A stretch of 5,152 nt of DNA from Nitrospirota bacterium. Lineage in GTDB: Bacteria; Nitrospirota; Thermodesulfovibrionia; UBA6902; BMS3Bbin08. Made by a program: the position numbers and the translations under genes. Under the pieces are notes generated by a model that searched no databases, was not told the origin of the DNA, and saw only the letters and a list, made by a program, of their open reading frames with translations. Below are positions 1 through 5,152 of the stretch, piece by piece (the stretch's first letter is position 1; every line of letters begins with the position of its first letter). Location: contig JACQXH010000138.1 in NCBI GenBank assembly GCA_016208845.1, positions 1 through 5,152 on the forward strand, in the 5' to 3' direction.

Positions 1-1091
1 CAAAAAAATACGGCCCTAAAGACTTTTCAAGGATCATCAGCCGTGCCGGCGGGGTGGACAACGCAGGCACAGGCAGAGACTATGCGATTTATCACCAGAA
101 ACTTGCGCCTGACAGGCTGTATCTTTCCATTGAGCTTGAGGCTGACAGGATGCGTAATCTGATCATGGACCCAAAGGAAACGCTTTCTGAGAGGGATGTT
201 GTTATGGAAGAACGGAGGATGCGTTATGATGACGACCCGCAGAGCCTTGTTTATGAGGAAGTAATGTCTACTGCCTTCAAGAACAATCCCTACAGATGGC
301 CTGTCATAGGCTGGATGGAGGACCTGAAAGTCATAACAAGAGATGATCTCTGGGATTATTACAGGACACATTATATACCGAATAATGCACTTATTATTGT
401 CGCGGGCAACATTGATGTGGACACCCTTATGCCCCTGATAAGAAAAGAATTCGGCGACATCCCCAGGGGACAAGAGCTTAACCAGAGAATTCTTACTGAG
501 CCTGAACAGCTTGGTGAAAGAAGGACGTTTGTGAAAAAAGAGGCTGAATTGCCATACGTGCTTTCTGCTTACAAGGCGCCGAATATCTTCAATGATGACA
601 GCTTTGCGCTTGAAGTGCTTGCTGCTGTTCTTTCGAGCGGCAAAAGCTCGCGTATCTACAAAAGCCTCATTGATGAGAAGCGCATCGCCCTTTCAGCAGA
701 TGCATCATACAGCGGCTTCCAGAAATATCCCTCTCTCTTTTATCTTGACGCAACCGCCCTGCCGGGCAAATCCATAGACGAGGTTGAAAAGGCCTTATAT
801 GAAGAAGTGGAGAAAATAAAGAAACAGCCCCCTGCTGAAAAAGAGGTGCAGAAGGCAAAGAACCAGATAGAGGCAGGGTTCATCATGGGACAGGATTCCA
901 TCTTCTTTCAGGCGGAGATAATCGGGATGTTCGAGATGCTCGGAGACAGGAAACTCAAAGATAAATATTTTGAGGGTATACGGAAAGTAACTCCTGAGGA
1001 TGTTCAGCGTGTAGCGCAGAAATATCTTGTCGAAGACAAAAGGACAGTCGGGACATTAGTTCCCTTAAAGAAAGTTGAGAGTGAAAAGTGA
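1..1091 (+). CDS. M16 family zinc metallopeptidase, catalytic subunit (5' end missing)
   Basis: This is a processing-peptidase-like M16 protease. The open frame already runs at the window edge (first full codon at 3); 362 residues are visible before TGA at 1089-1091. The start of the visible part (KKYGPKDFSRI, then GGVDNAGTGRDYAIY) is the block that normally follows the HxxEH zinc motif by about six residues, so that motif, the N-terminus and any signal peptide lie just upstream. The third zinc ligand is visible as the second Glu of ERDVVMEERRM (codon 210-212), in the same register as the distal Glu of pitrilysin. The C-terminal M16 domain follows (GKSSRIY region near 636-660). The Arg/Tyr substrate-binding pair (R-x6-Y) is replaced by Ile (669-671) and Leu (690-692). 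The gene overlaps the next M16 gene by 4 bases. Inference: it supplies the zinc site of a heterodimer, probably in the periplasm. GTG at 54 is internal, not the true start. Confidence 0.93.
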   Translation, partial: KKYGPKDFSRIISRAGGVDNAGTGRDYAIYHQKLAPDRLYLSIELEADRMRNLIMDPKETLSERDVVMEERRMRYDDDPQSLVYEEVMSTAFKNNPYRWPVIGWMEDLKVITRDDLWDYYRTHYIPNNALIIVAGNIDVDTLMPLIRKEFGDIPRGQELNQRILTEPEQLGERRTFVKKEAELPYVLSAYKAPNIFNDDSFALEVLAAVLSSGKSSRIYKSLIDEKRIALSADASYSGFQKYPSLFYLDATALPGKSIDEVEKALYEEVEKIKKQPPAEKEVQKAKNQIEAGFIMGQDSIFFQAEIIGMFEMLGDRKLKDKYFEGIRKVTPEDVQRVAQKYLVEDKRTVGTLVPLKKVESEK

Positions 1092-1103
1092 AAAGTGAAA
1101 AGT
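1080..1103 (+). repeat. Heptamer tandem array 1 (AGTGAAA) at the gene junction
   Basis: Three exact copies of AGTGAAA (1080-1086, 1087-1093, 1094-1100) plus a partial AGT. The array contains both the stop codon of the first peptidase gene and the GTG start of the second. A gain or loss of one unit would shift the reading frame by one base. Confidence 0.9.
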
Positions 1104-2455
1104 TAGGAATAAATCTCATTACCCGTTACCCGTTACTCGTTACTTTTTTTATTCTGTCTACTGTTTACTGTTTACAGTCTACTGATGTCTACGCTCTCGA
1201 TGCTAAAAGAGAGGTGCTTGATAACGGACTGACTCTGCTCATAGTCGAGAGGCATAGCCTGCCCATTGTCATGGTTACTGTCGGCATTAAGGCGGGGAGC
1301 CTTATTGAGCCTGAAGAAAAAGCAGGTCTTGCAAGCCTGACCGCAGGGCTTCTTACATCAGGGACCAAAAAAAGAACAGCTCCTCAGATCAGTGAGGAAA
1401 CCGACTTTGTCGGCGCTTCTCTTAGCGGCTCCGGCGGAGACGACTTTATTACTGTGGACCTTGCTGTCCTTAAAAAGGACCTGAACCTCGGATTTGACCT
1501 GCTTTCAGACATCATCTTAAACCCCTCATACCCTGAGGATGAACTAAATAAAAAAAGAGAACGGATCAAGGGCAGCCTAAAGGCACAGGAGGAAGACCCG
1601 AGTTTTGTAGCGTCAAGGGAATTTAAAAAAGCGGTGTTCGGCACACACCCTTACGGAAGGCTGGTTATGGGCAGTCCTGAGACCCTCGACAAAATAAAAA
1701 GAGAAGACCTCGTTAATTTCCATTCAGAATTTTATATTCCTAATAATGCTGTAATGTCTGTTGTCGGCGATATAACATCTAAAGAAGTGAAGAAGCTGCT
1801 CAGGCAGTATTTCCCTGAATGGCGTTCTAAAAAAATGAAGGCCTCGGCCCCTGAAAAACCAAAAGGAATCAAAGAAAGAAAAACAATAACCATAGATAAA
1901 GAACTTACACAGGCCAATATCATACTGGGCCATACAGGAGTAAGCCGTGACAACCCTGATTATTATGCGGTCACAATAATGAATTATATCCTTGGTGGGG
2001 GAGGCTTTGAATCCCATCTTATGCAGAACATTCGCGAGGAGAAGGGTCTGGCCTATGATATTCACAGTTTTTTTGACGCCAACAAATATGGCGGGGATTT
2101 TGAAGTGGGCCTTCAGACAAAGAACGAGTCAGCCAACACCGCCATCGAGGAGATCCTCAAGGAAGTAGAGAAAATGAGGAGTACACACGTATCGGATGCA
2201 GAGCTTTCAGACGCAAAGTCATTTCTTACCGGAAGTTTTCCGATGAGGATAGAGACAGGCAAGCGCATAGCCAATTTCCTGATCGCAGTTGAATATTACG
2301 GGCTCGGCATGGATTACATCGATAAATATCCTATCTATATCAACAGCGTCACAAAAGACGATGTGCTAAAAGCGGCAAAGAAATACCTGGACCCTGAGAA
2401 TTTTACCCTCGTTGTCGTGGCTGACCAGAAAAAGACAAATTTGAAATATAAATGA
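1088..2455 (+). CDS. M16 family peptidase-like protein, zinc-site-less partner subunit
   Basis: An exported M16-fold protein of 455 residues, full length for a one-chain M16 subunit. GTG at 1088 is the only usable start: TGA lies in frame at 1082-1084 and no ATG, GTG or TTG follows before the mature region. The start overlaps the stop of the previous gene (GTGA), suggesting translational coupling. A signal peptide is seen: hydrophobic residues 14-30, likely cleavage after VYA (34-36). The zinc motif is lost: where GLAHxxEH is expected the protein reads GLASLTAGL, so His, Glu and His become Ser83, Ala86 and Gly87, and the distal Glu position is Ser163. The C-terminal domain keeps a glycine-rich loop (GGGG, 303-306) and the R-x6-Y substrate-binding pair (Arg316, Tyr323). 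Such subunits are known to pair with a zinc-bearing partner, as in mitochondrial processing peptidase and the Sphingomonas two-gene M16 enzyme. Inference: non-catalytic half of a periplasmic heterodimer. Confidence 0.93.
   Translation: MKSEKLGINLITRYPLLVTFFILSTVYCLQSTDVYALDAKREVLDNGLTLLIVERHSLPIVMVTVGIKAGSLIEPEEKAGLASLTAGLLTSGTKKRTAPQISEETDFVGASLSGSGGDDFITVDLAVLKKDLNLGFDLLSDIILNPSYPEDELNKKRERIKGSLKAQEEDPSFVASREFKKAVFGTHPYGRLVMGSPETLDKIKREDLVNFHSEFYIPNNAVMSVVGDITSKEVKKLLRQYFPEWRSKKMKASAPEKPKGIKERKTITIDKELTQANIILGHTGVSRDNPDYYAVTIMNYILGGGGFESHLMQNIREEKGLAYDIHSFFDANKYGGDFEVGLQTKNESANTAIEEILKEVEKMRSTHVSDAELSDAKSFLTGSFPMRIETGKRIANFLIAVEYYGLGMDYIDKYPIYINSVTKDDVLKAAKKYLDPENFTLVVVADQKKTNLKYK
1119..1146 (+). 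repeat. Heptamer tandem array 2 (TTACCCG) in the signal-peptide coding region
   Basis: Four units with period 7: TTACCCG twice, then TTACTCG and TTACTTT. They encode residues of about positions 11-20 of the second peptidase subunit (TRYPLLVTF), that is, the beginning of the signal-peptide hydrophobic core. Confidence 0.85.
1155..1192 (+). repeat. Heptamer tandem array 3 (TGTTTAC) in the signal-peptide coding region
   Basis: Period-7 units TGTCTAC, TGTTTAC, TGTTTAC and AGTCTAC in direct succession (1155-1182). After three extra bases a further TGTCTAC follows at 1186-1192. They encode the end of the hydrophobic core and the region up to the predicted signal peptidase site. Confidence 0.85.
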
Positions 2456-2470
2456 TTTTTCTTAAACAAA

Positions 2471-2476
2471 AGGAGG
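2471..2476 (+). promoter_or_regulatory. Strong ribosome binding site deciding the start of the SIMPL gene
   Basis: A perfect AGGAGG lies 5 bases before ATG 2482. It favours this start over the in-frame ATG at 2452, which overlaps the upstream stop codon, has no Shine-Dalgarno, and would put ten extra residues in front of a good signal peptide. Confidence 0.85.
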
Positions 2477-2481
2477 TTATT

Positions 2482-3291
2482 ATGAAAAAGTCTGTGGTAG
2501 CATTAATCTTTATCTTAATTTTCCCTGTATTAACTCAGGGCACTGAGAATCAGAATTCTATTCAATTAAACGGTTCTGCTCAGATGGTCGTTAAACCTGA
2601 TATTGCTCATTGCTTTATTAGAATTAAATCAGAGGCAGATAATTTTGACAACTCCTTGAAAGCTGCTAATGATAAGTTATCAACACTCAAAGAAATCATT
2701 CATAACATTCTTGATAAGCCTGTTGAGGTTGAAACGGTAAGTTACGTAACCAAGCCGAAAGGCACAGACTATAGTTATTATGAGAACAAGCAGTATTTTG
2801 TTGATATGGCAAAAGCAATGAAGGGCGAAATTCCTTCTGAAAATATTGAGAAAGAAAAATTTGAGGCTGAGACAATAATTTCTGTTTATTTCGGAATATC
2901 CGAATTCAGAGATGAACAAATCCTTGTATTGAAAGATAAACTTTCTGAGAAAAACATAGCTTTTGATAAGAAAAGTTCATTCATGTCCGAAACACTGGGA
3001 CAAGATAGCAGCATTATTTATTATGGTATCAATGACCCGGATATATATTTAGGACAATTAATTGCTTCAGCTCATGAAAAAGCTAAAAAGCAGGCAGAAA
3101 TTATTGCAAAAGCTTTGAATAAAAAAGTGGGGGATATTATGAAAATTTCAGGCTGCGGCAGCGTTATTGAGGGAACGGTTGATATATATGATAAATCATT
3201 ATCAACAGGCAAAGACCTCGGACCCCTTTCGGCGGATTCAAAAAAACTTGTCATAAAATTCGATAAAGATTTTGAGTTTGAGTTGAAATAG
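2482..3291 (+). CDS. Exported SIMPL-domain (DUF541, YggE-like) protein
   Basis: A 269-residue protein starting at ATG 2482, preceded by AGGAGG. The N-terminus MKKSVVALIFILIFPVLTQG is a typical Sec signal peptide (cleavage near Gly20), so the mature protein is expected in the periplasm. The SIMPL/DUF541 pattern is seen in two parts: IQLNGSAQMVVKPDIAHCFIRI at about 27-48 (the family's strand with a PD.A core) and the C-terminal helix A-x-E-K-A-K-K-Q-A-E-I-I-A-K-A-L-N-K-K-V-G at about 197-217, followed by KISGCGS. The section at about 90-127 (Lys- and Tyr-rich) looks like an insertion relative to E. coli YggE. The molecular role of the family is poorly defined; YggE has been linked to oxidative stress. 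The gene begins 26 bases after the peptidase genes and is probably cotranscribed. Its base composition is much more AT-rich (62 G+C in 2521-2700, against 62 in only 120 bases at 1381-1500), hinting at a different history. Confidence 0.85.
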   Translation: MKKSVVALIFILIFPVLTQGTENQNSIQLNGSAQMVVKPDIAHCFIRIKSEADNFDNSLKAANDKLSTLKEIIHNILDKPVEVETVSYVTKPKGTDYSYYENKQYFVDMAKAMKGEIPSENIEKEKFEAETIISVYFGISEFRDEQILVLKDKLSEKNIAFDKKSSFMSETLGQDSSIIYYGINDPDIYLGQLIASAHEKAKKQAEIIAKALNKKVGDIMKISGCGSVIEGTVDIYDKSLSTGKDLGPLSADSKKLVIKFDKDFEFELK

Positions 3292-3361
3292 AGTAATAGC
3301 CTGCCTTATTTTATAGAAAAGTTTTATTAAATATTTAAATTTAAAATAGGTGAATGAATCT

Positions 3362-3401
3362 CCCCGCAGCAAGTCGATACGACTCGTTCCGAGCTGCGGG
3401 G
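3362..3401. repeat. Inverted repeat A, 9-bp arms with an inner hairpin
   Basis: Arms CCCCGCAGC (3362-3370) and GCTGCGGGG (3393-3401) are perfect complements. The 22-base loop holds its own small hairpin, AGTCG (3372-3376) with CGACT (3380-3384). The outer arms resemble inverted repeat C at 3514-3533, with two compensatory base-pair changes. There is no T-run afterwards, so it is more likely a dispersed REP-type element than a terminator. Confidence 0.8.
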
Positions 3402-3424
3402 TATCAAAAACTAAAGAAAACTGT

Positions 3425-3502
3425 CTGTCGTTCCGACTTGTTCGAAATCCTTCCTGTTTGTCAGGAGCTGCAAGAAAGATTCTGGACAAGCCAGAATGAC
3501 AG
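3425..3502. mobile_element. MITE/REP-like element B with 25-base imperfect terminal inverted repeats
   Basis: The left end (3425-3449, starting CTGTCGTTCCGACTTG) and the reverse complement of the right end (3478-3502, starting CTGTCATTCTGGCTTG) agree at 19 of 25 positions. All six differences are transitions, and three of them are G-T wobbles in the folded form. Inside lies a smaller hairpin TCCTG (3452-3456) with CAGGA (3462-3466). At 78 bases with no coding capacity it is consistent with a small non-autonomous dispersed element. I saw only one copy here, so mobility is an inference. Confidence 0.55.
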
Positions 3503-3513
3503 CAATGCGTTAA

Positions 3514-3533
3514 CCCTGTAGCAAGCTACAGGG
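3514..3533. repeat. Inverted repeat C, near-perfect palindrome
   Basis: CCCTGTAGC (3514-3522) and GCTACAGGG (3525-3533) are perfect complements separated by AA. As RNA the stem would realistically be 8 bp with a CAAG loop. No T-tract follows. It is related in sequence to inverted repeat A. It lies 48 bases before the thymidylate synthase start. Confidence 0.8.
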
Positions 3534-3581
3534 AACTACATGTTGAAACGCTTTTAATGCTATTATGAAAATGATATAACT

Positions 3582-4301
3582 ATGTTCCCGTTTTGTTTAA
3601 ATGCCAAAACCATATCTGATGCATGGTTCCAGATAATTTACAATATATTTGATAATTCTTATACGCAAAAAATACAAAAAGGTTCATTTGAAAAAGAGCA
3701 GTACCGTCTACAGTATCCTGGTTTAGCGGTATTTATTGAACATCCGGAACAGGATATTGTGCCTGTTATACCTCCGGCCCTCGGCATTCCTTCGCCGACA
3801 ACAATGGAATATATTGAAGATTATTTCGCTAATTATTTGATGAACCCGGAACTTGCTGAAAACGAGACTTATAAATACGCAAGCAGGGTTCATCATCCCA
3901 TGCCAAAAGGCGGGACACAGCTTGAACGTGTAATAGAAACTCTCAAGGAAACACCCCTTACAAACCAGGCAATAGTTGAGATCGGCTCTCCTGAAGACCA
4001 TGATGTCTGCATAGGCAATGACGGCAAGCTCGATCCGCCGTGCCTGCGGCTTCTGGATTTCAAGGCAATCCCCAATGGAGAGGATTTAATACTCACAGTA
4101 AGCTGCTACTTCCGTTCCTGGGATCTGTGGGCAGGCTTTCCTACCAATCTTGGCGGCATAGAACTGCTCAAGAATTACGTGGCAGAAGAAGCCGGACTGA
4201 AAAGCGGCCCCATGTATGCCTACAGTTCAGGGGGACACATTTACGGGTATCAGGAAGAGATCGCGCGAATAAGGACGTTTAAGTCTCTGAAATCCAAATA
4301 G
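3582..4301 (+). CDS. thyA: Thymidylate synthase, short archaeal-like ThyA type
   Basis: Converts dUMP to dTMP with methylene-tetrahydrofolate in the cytoplasm. In the 239-residue product the ThyA active site is clear: DPPC with nucleophile Cys154, FRSWD with phosphate-binding Arg178 and Asp181, GFPTN with Asn189, and GGHIY with His219 and Tyr221. The spacings Arg-Asp (3), Asp-Asn (8) and Asn-His (30) equal those of E. coli ThyA (Arg166, Asp169, Asn177, His207). Asn189 points to dUMP; dCMP-modifying relatives have Asp there. The protein ends 20 residues after the His, about 35 shorter than E. coli ThyA, and its N-terminal half has little recognisable bacterial ThyA sequence, as in the short archaeal-type enzymes. 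ATG 3582 is the first start after an in-frame stop at 3555-3557, and KTISDAW near the N-terminus fits the family; no clear Shine-Dalgarno precedes it. No folate gene is adjacent. Confidence 0.85.
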   Translation: MFPFCLNAKTISDAWFQIIYNIFDNSYTQKIQKGSFEKEQYRLQYPGLAVFIEHPEQDIVPVIPPALGIPSPTTMEYIEDYFANYLMNPELAENETYKYASRVHHPMPKGGTQLERVIETLKETPLTNQAIVEIGSPEDHDVCIGNDGKLDPPCLRLLDFKAIPNGEDLILTVSCYFRSWDLWAGFPTNLGGIELLKNYVAEEAGLKSGPMYAYSSGGHIYGYQEEIARIRTFKSLKSK

Positions 4302-4383
4302 CCGAACAATGCTTTTGCCTTAATAATAAGCAGTCAGAGACGCCCATTCTATACTACGAATCTGGTGAGACGGACAAAACCTA

Positions 4384-4389
4384 TATAAT
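4384..4389 (+). promoter_or_regulatory. Possible -10 box upstream of the cytochrome c biogenesis gene
   Basis: A perfect TATAAT sits about 94 bases before the gene start. The corresponding -35 position (near 4361-4366, TCTGGT) is a poor match, so this is a tentative call. It would give a leader of roughly 85-90 bases that includes the C8 run. Confidence 0.3.
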
Positions 4390-4405
4390 ACAAACTGCCT
4401 CATCT

Positions 4406-4413
4406 CCCCCCCC
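4406..4413 (+). repeat. Homopolymer run of eight C
   Basis: Eight consecutive C in the 181-base spacer, 69 bases before the next start codon. Such runs are slippage-prone; here it would alter leader length, not a reading frame. Confidence 0.7.
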
Positions 4414-4438
4414 GCACTCTCTAACATTACGAAACAAA

Positions 4439-4467
4439 TTGCCCAAACAGATAATTTATATTAGAAT
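4439..4467 (+). promoter_or_regulatory. Possible sigma70-type promoter close to the ccsA start
   Basis: TTGCCC (4439-4444) and TAGAAT (4462-4467) match consensus at 4 of 6 and 5 of 6 positions with the ideal 17-base spacing. Transcription would begin near 4474, leaving a leader of under 10 bases and removing most of the Shine-Dalgarno, which argues against it as the main promoter. Confidence 0.3.
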
Positions 4468-4469
4468 GT

Positions 4470-4474
4470 AGGGG
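4470..4474 (+). promoter_or_regulatory. Ribosome binding site of the ccsA-type gene
   Basis: AGGGG lies 8 bases before ATG 4483, good placement for a Shine-Dalgarno and the main support for this start. Confidence 0.65.
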
Positions 4475-4482
4475 TAATATAT

Positions 4483-5152
4483 ATGACACCAGAAGAACTC
4501 CTTTTAAAAGACGCATTTTATCTCGGCATTGAGCTCCGGCTTTTCTGGCTCGTTGCGTTAAGCTACGGGATCTGTTTCATTATTGGCATTGCATATTTAC
4601 TTTCCTCAAAGAGCAGCCTTGGCAGGGCCTTGACCAAAGGCCTCTGGATGACAGCAATAGCCCACACACTGCTTATTATCTTCAGGACGTTTGAAGGCAT
4701 GAGGCCGCCGTTTCAGACCCTTTATGAAACCCTTTCATGGTTTGCATGGTCAGCAAATATAACTTATTTATATGTTCAGCGCAGAAGCCGCGATGTGCAC
4801 TTGTCCGGCGTCATCGTCGCTCTGATCTCATCATCGGCATGTATTTACAGCCTTCTCACACGAAACCCTGAGATCGCTCCAATACCGCCTGCACTACAGA
4901 GCCCGTGGTATGAAGTGCATGTCATAGCCGCATTCTTCGCATACGCCGTATTTGTAGTGAGCTTTTCTGTCGAGACATGTTATTTAAAATTCAAGATCCC
5001 TGCAGGACAGCCTAATGGAGTTTTCGGCCCTATTGATGAAACATTTCACAGATGGACCCACAGGCTCGTTCTCTTTGGTTTTCCTTTTCTGACATTTGCC
5101 ATCTTCTCAGGCGCCGCATGGGCCAATGATGCCTGGGGAAGATACTGGTCCT
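4483..5152 (+). CDS. ccsA: Cytochrome c biogenesis protein, CcsA/ResC type (3' end missing)
   Basis: Integral membrane protein of System II cytochrome c maturation, which carries haem and joins it to apocytochromes with its ResB/Ccs1 partner. (Databases also call this WWD family CcsB.) The frame is open from ATG 4483 to the window edge: 223 residues. Hydrophobic segments lie at about 18-41, 52-69, 79-98, 107-125, 144-168 and 194-214. Family marks are PPFQTLYETLSWFAW (75-89), the Ser-Pro-Trp block with His146 before a membrane segment (LQSPWYEVHVIAAFFAYA), paired His189 and His193 before the last segment, and SGAAWANDAWGRYWS at the edge, which in the family runs straight into WDPKE. His61 in the second segment and His146 and His193 are candidate haem-related residues. 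Bacterial members are often about 270-330 residues, so roughly a quarter or more is missing. A HemX-like relative next to hemA is possible but less likely given the WGRYWS block. Confidence 0.9.
   Translation, partial: MTPEELLLKDAFYLGIELRLFWLVALSYGICFIIGIAYLLSSKSSLGRALTKGLWMTAIAHTLLIIFRTFEGMRPPFQTLYETLSWFAWSANITYLYVQRRSRDVHLSGVIVALISSSACIYSLLTRNPEIAPIPPALQSPWYEVHVIAAFFAYAVFVVSFSVETCYLKFKIPAGQPNGVFGPIDETFHRWTHRLVLFGFPFLTFAIFSGAAWANDAWGRYWS

Larger units (their letters stand above)
3292..3581. other. Non-coding spacer filled with inverted repeats
   Basis: This 290-base gap has no credible gene. Its first 60 bases are AT-rich and include the palindrome TTTAAATTTAAA (3334-3345). From 3362 to 3533 three hairpin-forming elements follow each other, annotated separately. 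No hairpin is followed by a T-run on either strand, so no canonical terminator is called for the upstream operon. A weak promoter for the next gene could sit in 3543-3580 (TTGAAA at 3543, TATTAT at 3561), but the spacing is only 12 bases. Confidence 0.7.

Noticed and set aside
54..56. GTG as the start of the first peptidase gene
   Set aside because: The frame is open to the window edge, and the 17 residues before it (KKYGPKDFSRI and on) belong to the conserved M16 domain, so it is an internal valine.
1160..1174. Lipoprotein signal (Cys28) in the second peptidase subunit
   Set aside because: The residues before Cys28 are Thr-Val-Tyr; Tyr at -1 does not fit a lipobox, and a signal peptidase I site VYA follows.
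2452..2454. ATG overlapping the stop of the second peptidase gene as the SIMPL start
   Set aside because: It has no Shine-Dalgarno and would prefix a good signal peptide with ten residues; ATG 2482 has a perfect AGGAGG.
3362..3401. Rho-independent terminator after the SIMPL gene
   Set aside because: The stem is strong, but no T-run follows on either strand and the long structured loop is atypical.
3362..3533. CRISPR array or attC-like cassette array
   Set aside because: The hairpins are of different sizes and spacing; there are no equal repeats with unique spacers and no cas or integrase gene in view.
4040..4282. 80-residue open frame inside the thymidylate synthase gene
   Set aside because: It overlaps the conserved catalytic region in another frame and shows no recognisable family; the minus-strand open frames are likewise shadows.
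3582..4301. dCMP hydroxymethylase instead of thymidylate synthase
   Set aside because: The nucleobase-selecting position is Asn189 (GFPTN), as in dUMP-using enzymes, not Asp.

Overview
The window carries five protein genes, all on the plus strand. It looks like a Gram-negative, probably anaerobic bacterium. The reasons are two exported M16 peptidase subunits, an exported SIMPL-domain protein, a System II (CcsA/ResC-type) cytochrome c maturation protein, and a short thymidylate synthase of the archaeal-like type. A Nitrospirota or deltaproteobacterial-like lineage would fit, but this is a guess from gene content and repeat style.

Left part (1-3291): a probable operon. The first gene lacks its 5' end, the cut falling just after the expected HxxEH zinc motif. 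It is the catalytic-type M16 subunit and overlaps the next gene by 4 bases (GTGA). The second gene is an M16 subunit that has lost all the zinc ligands but keeps the substrate-binding Arg/Tyr pair. The two look like halves of one heterodimeric periplasmic metallopeptidase. After a 26-base gap with a strong Shine-Dalgarno comes an AT-rich SIMPL/DUF541 gene with a signal peptide. The junction of the two peptidase genes and the signal peptide of the second are built from three arrays of 7-base tandem repeats.

Middle (3292-3581): a 290-base non-coding spacer packed with inverted repeats. Two are related hairpins whose arms differ by compensatory base changes; between them lies a 78-base MITE/REP-like element with 25-base imperfect terminal inverted repeats.

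Right part (3582-5152): a complete short thymidylate synthase gene. It is followed by a 181-base spacer with possible promoter elements and a run of eight C, and then by the 5' two-thirds or so of a ccsA-type cytochrome c biogenesis gene that runs off the window end just before its WDPKE-type motif. The last two genes have housekeeping roles (dTMP supply and haem attachment to cytochromes) and show no functional link to the peptidase operon.

No strongly novel system is evident. The best leads are the heptamer arrays forming the gene junction and signal peptide, and the covarying intergenic hairpins.
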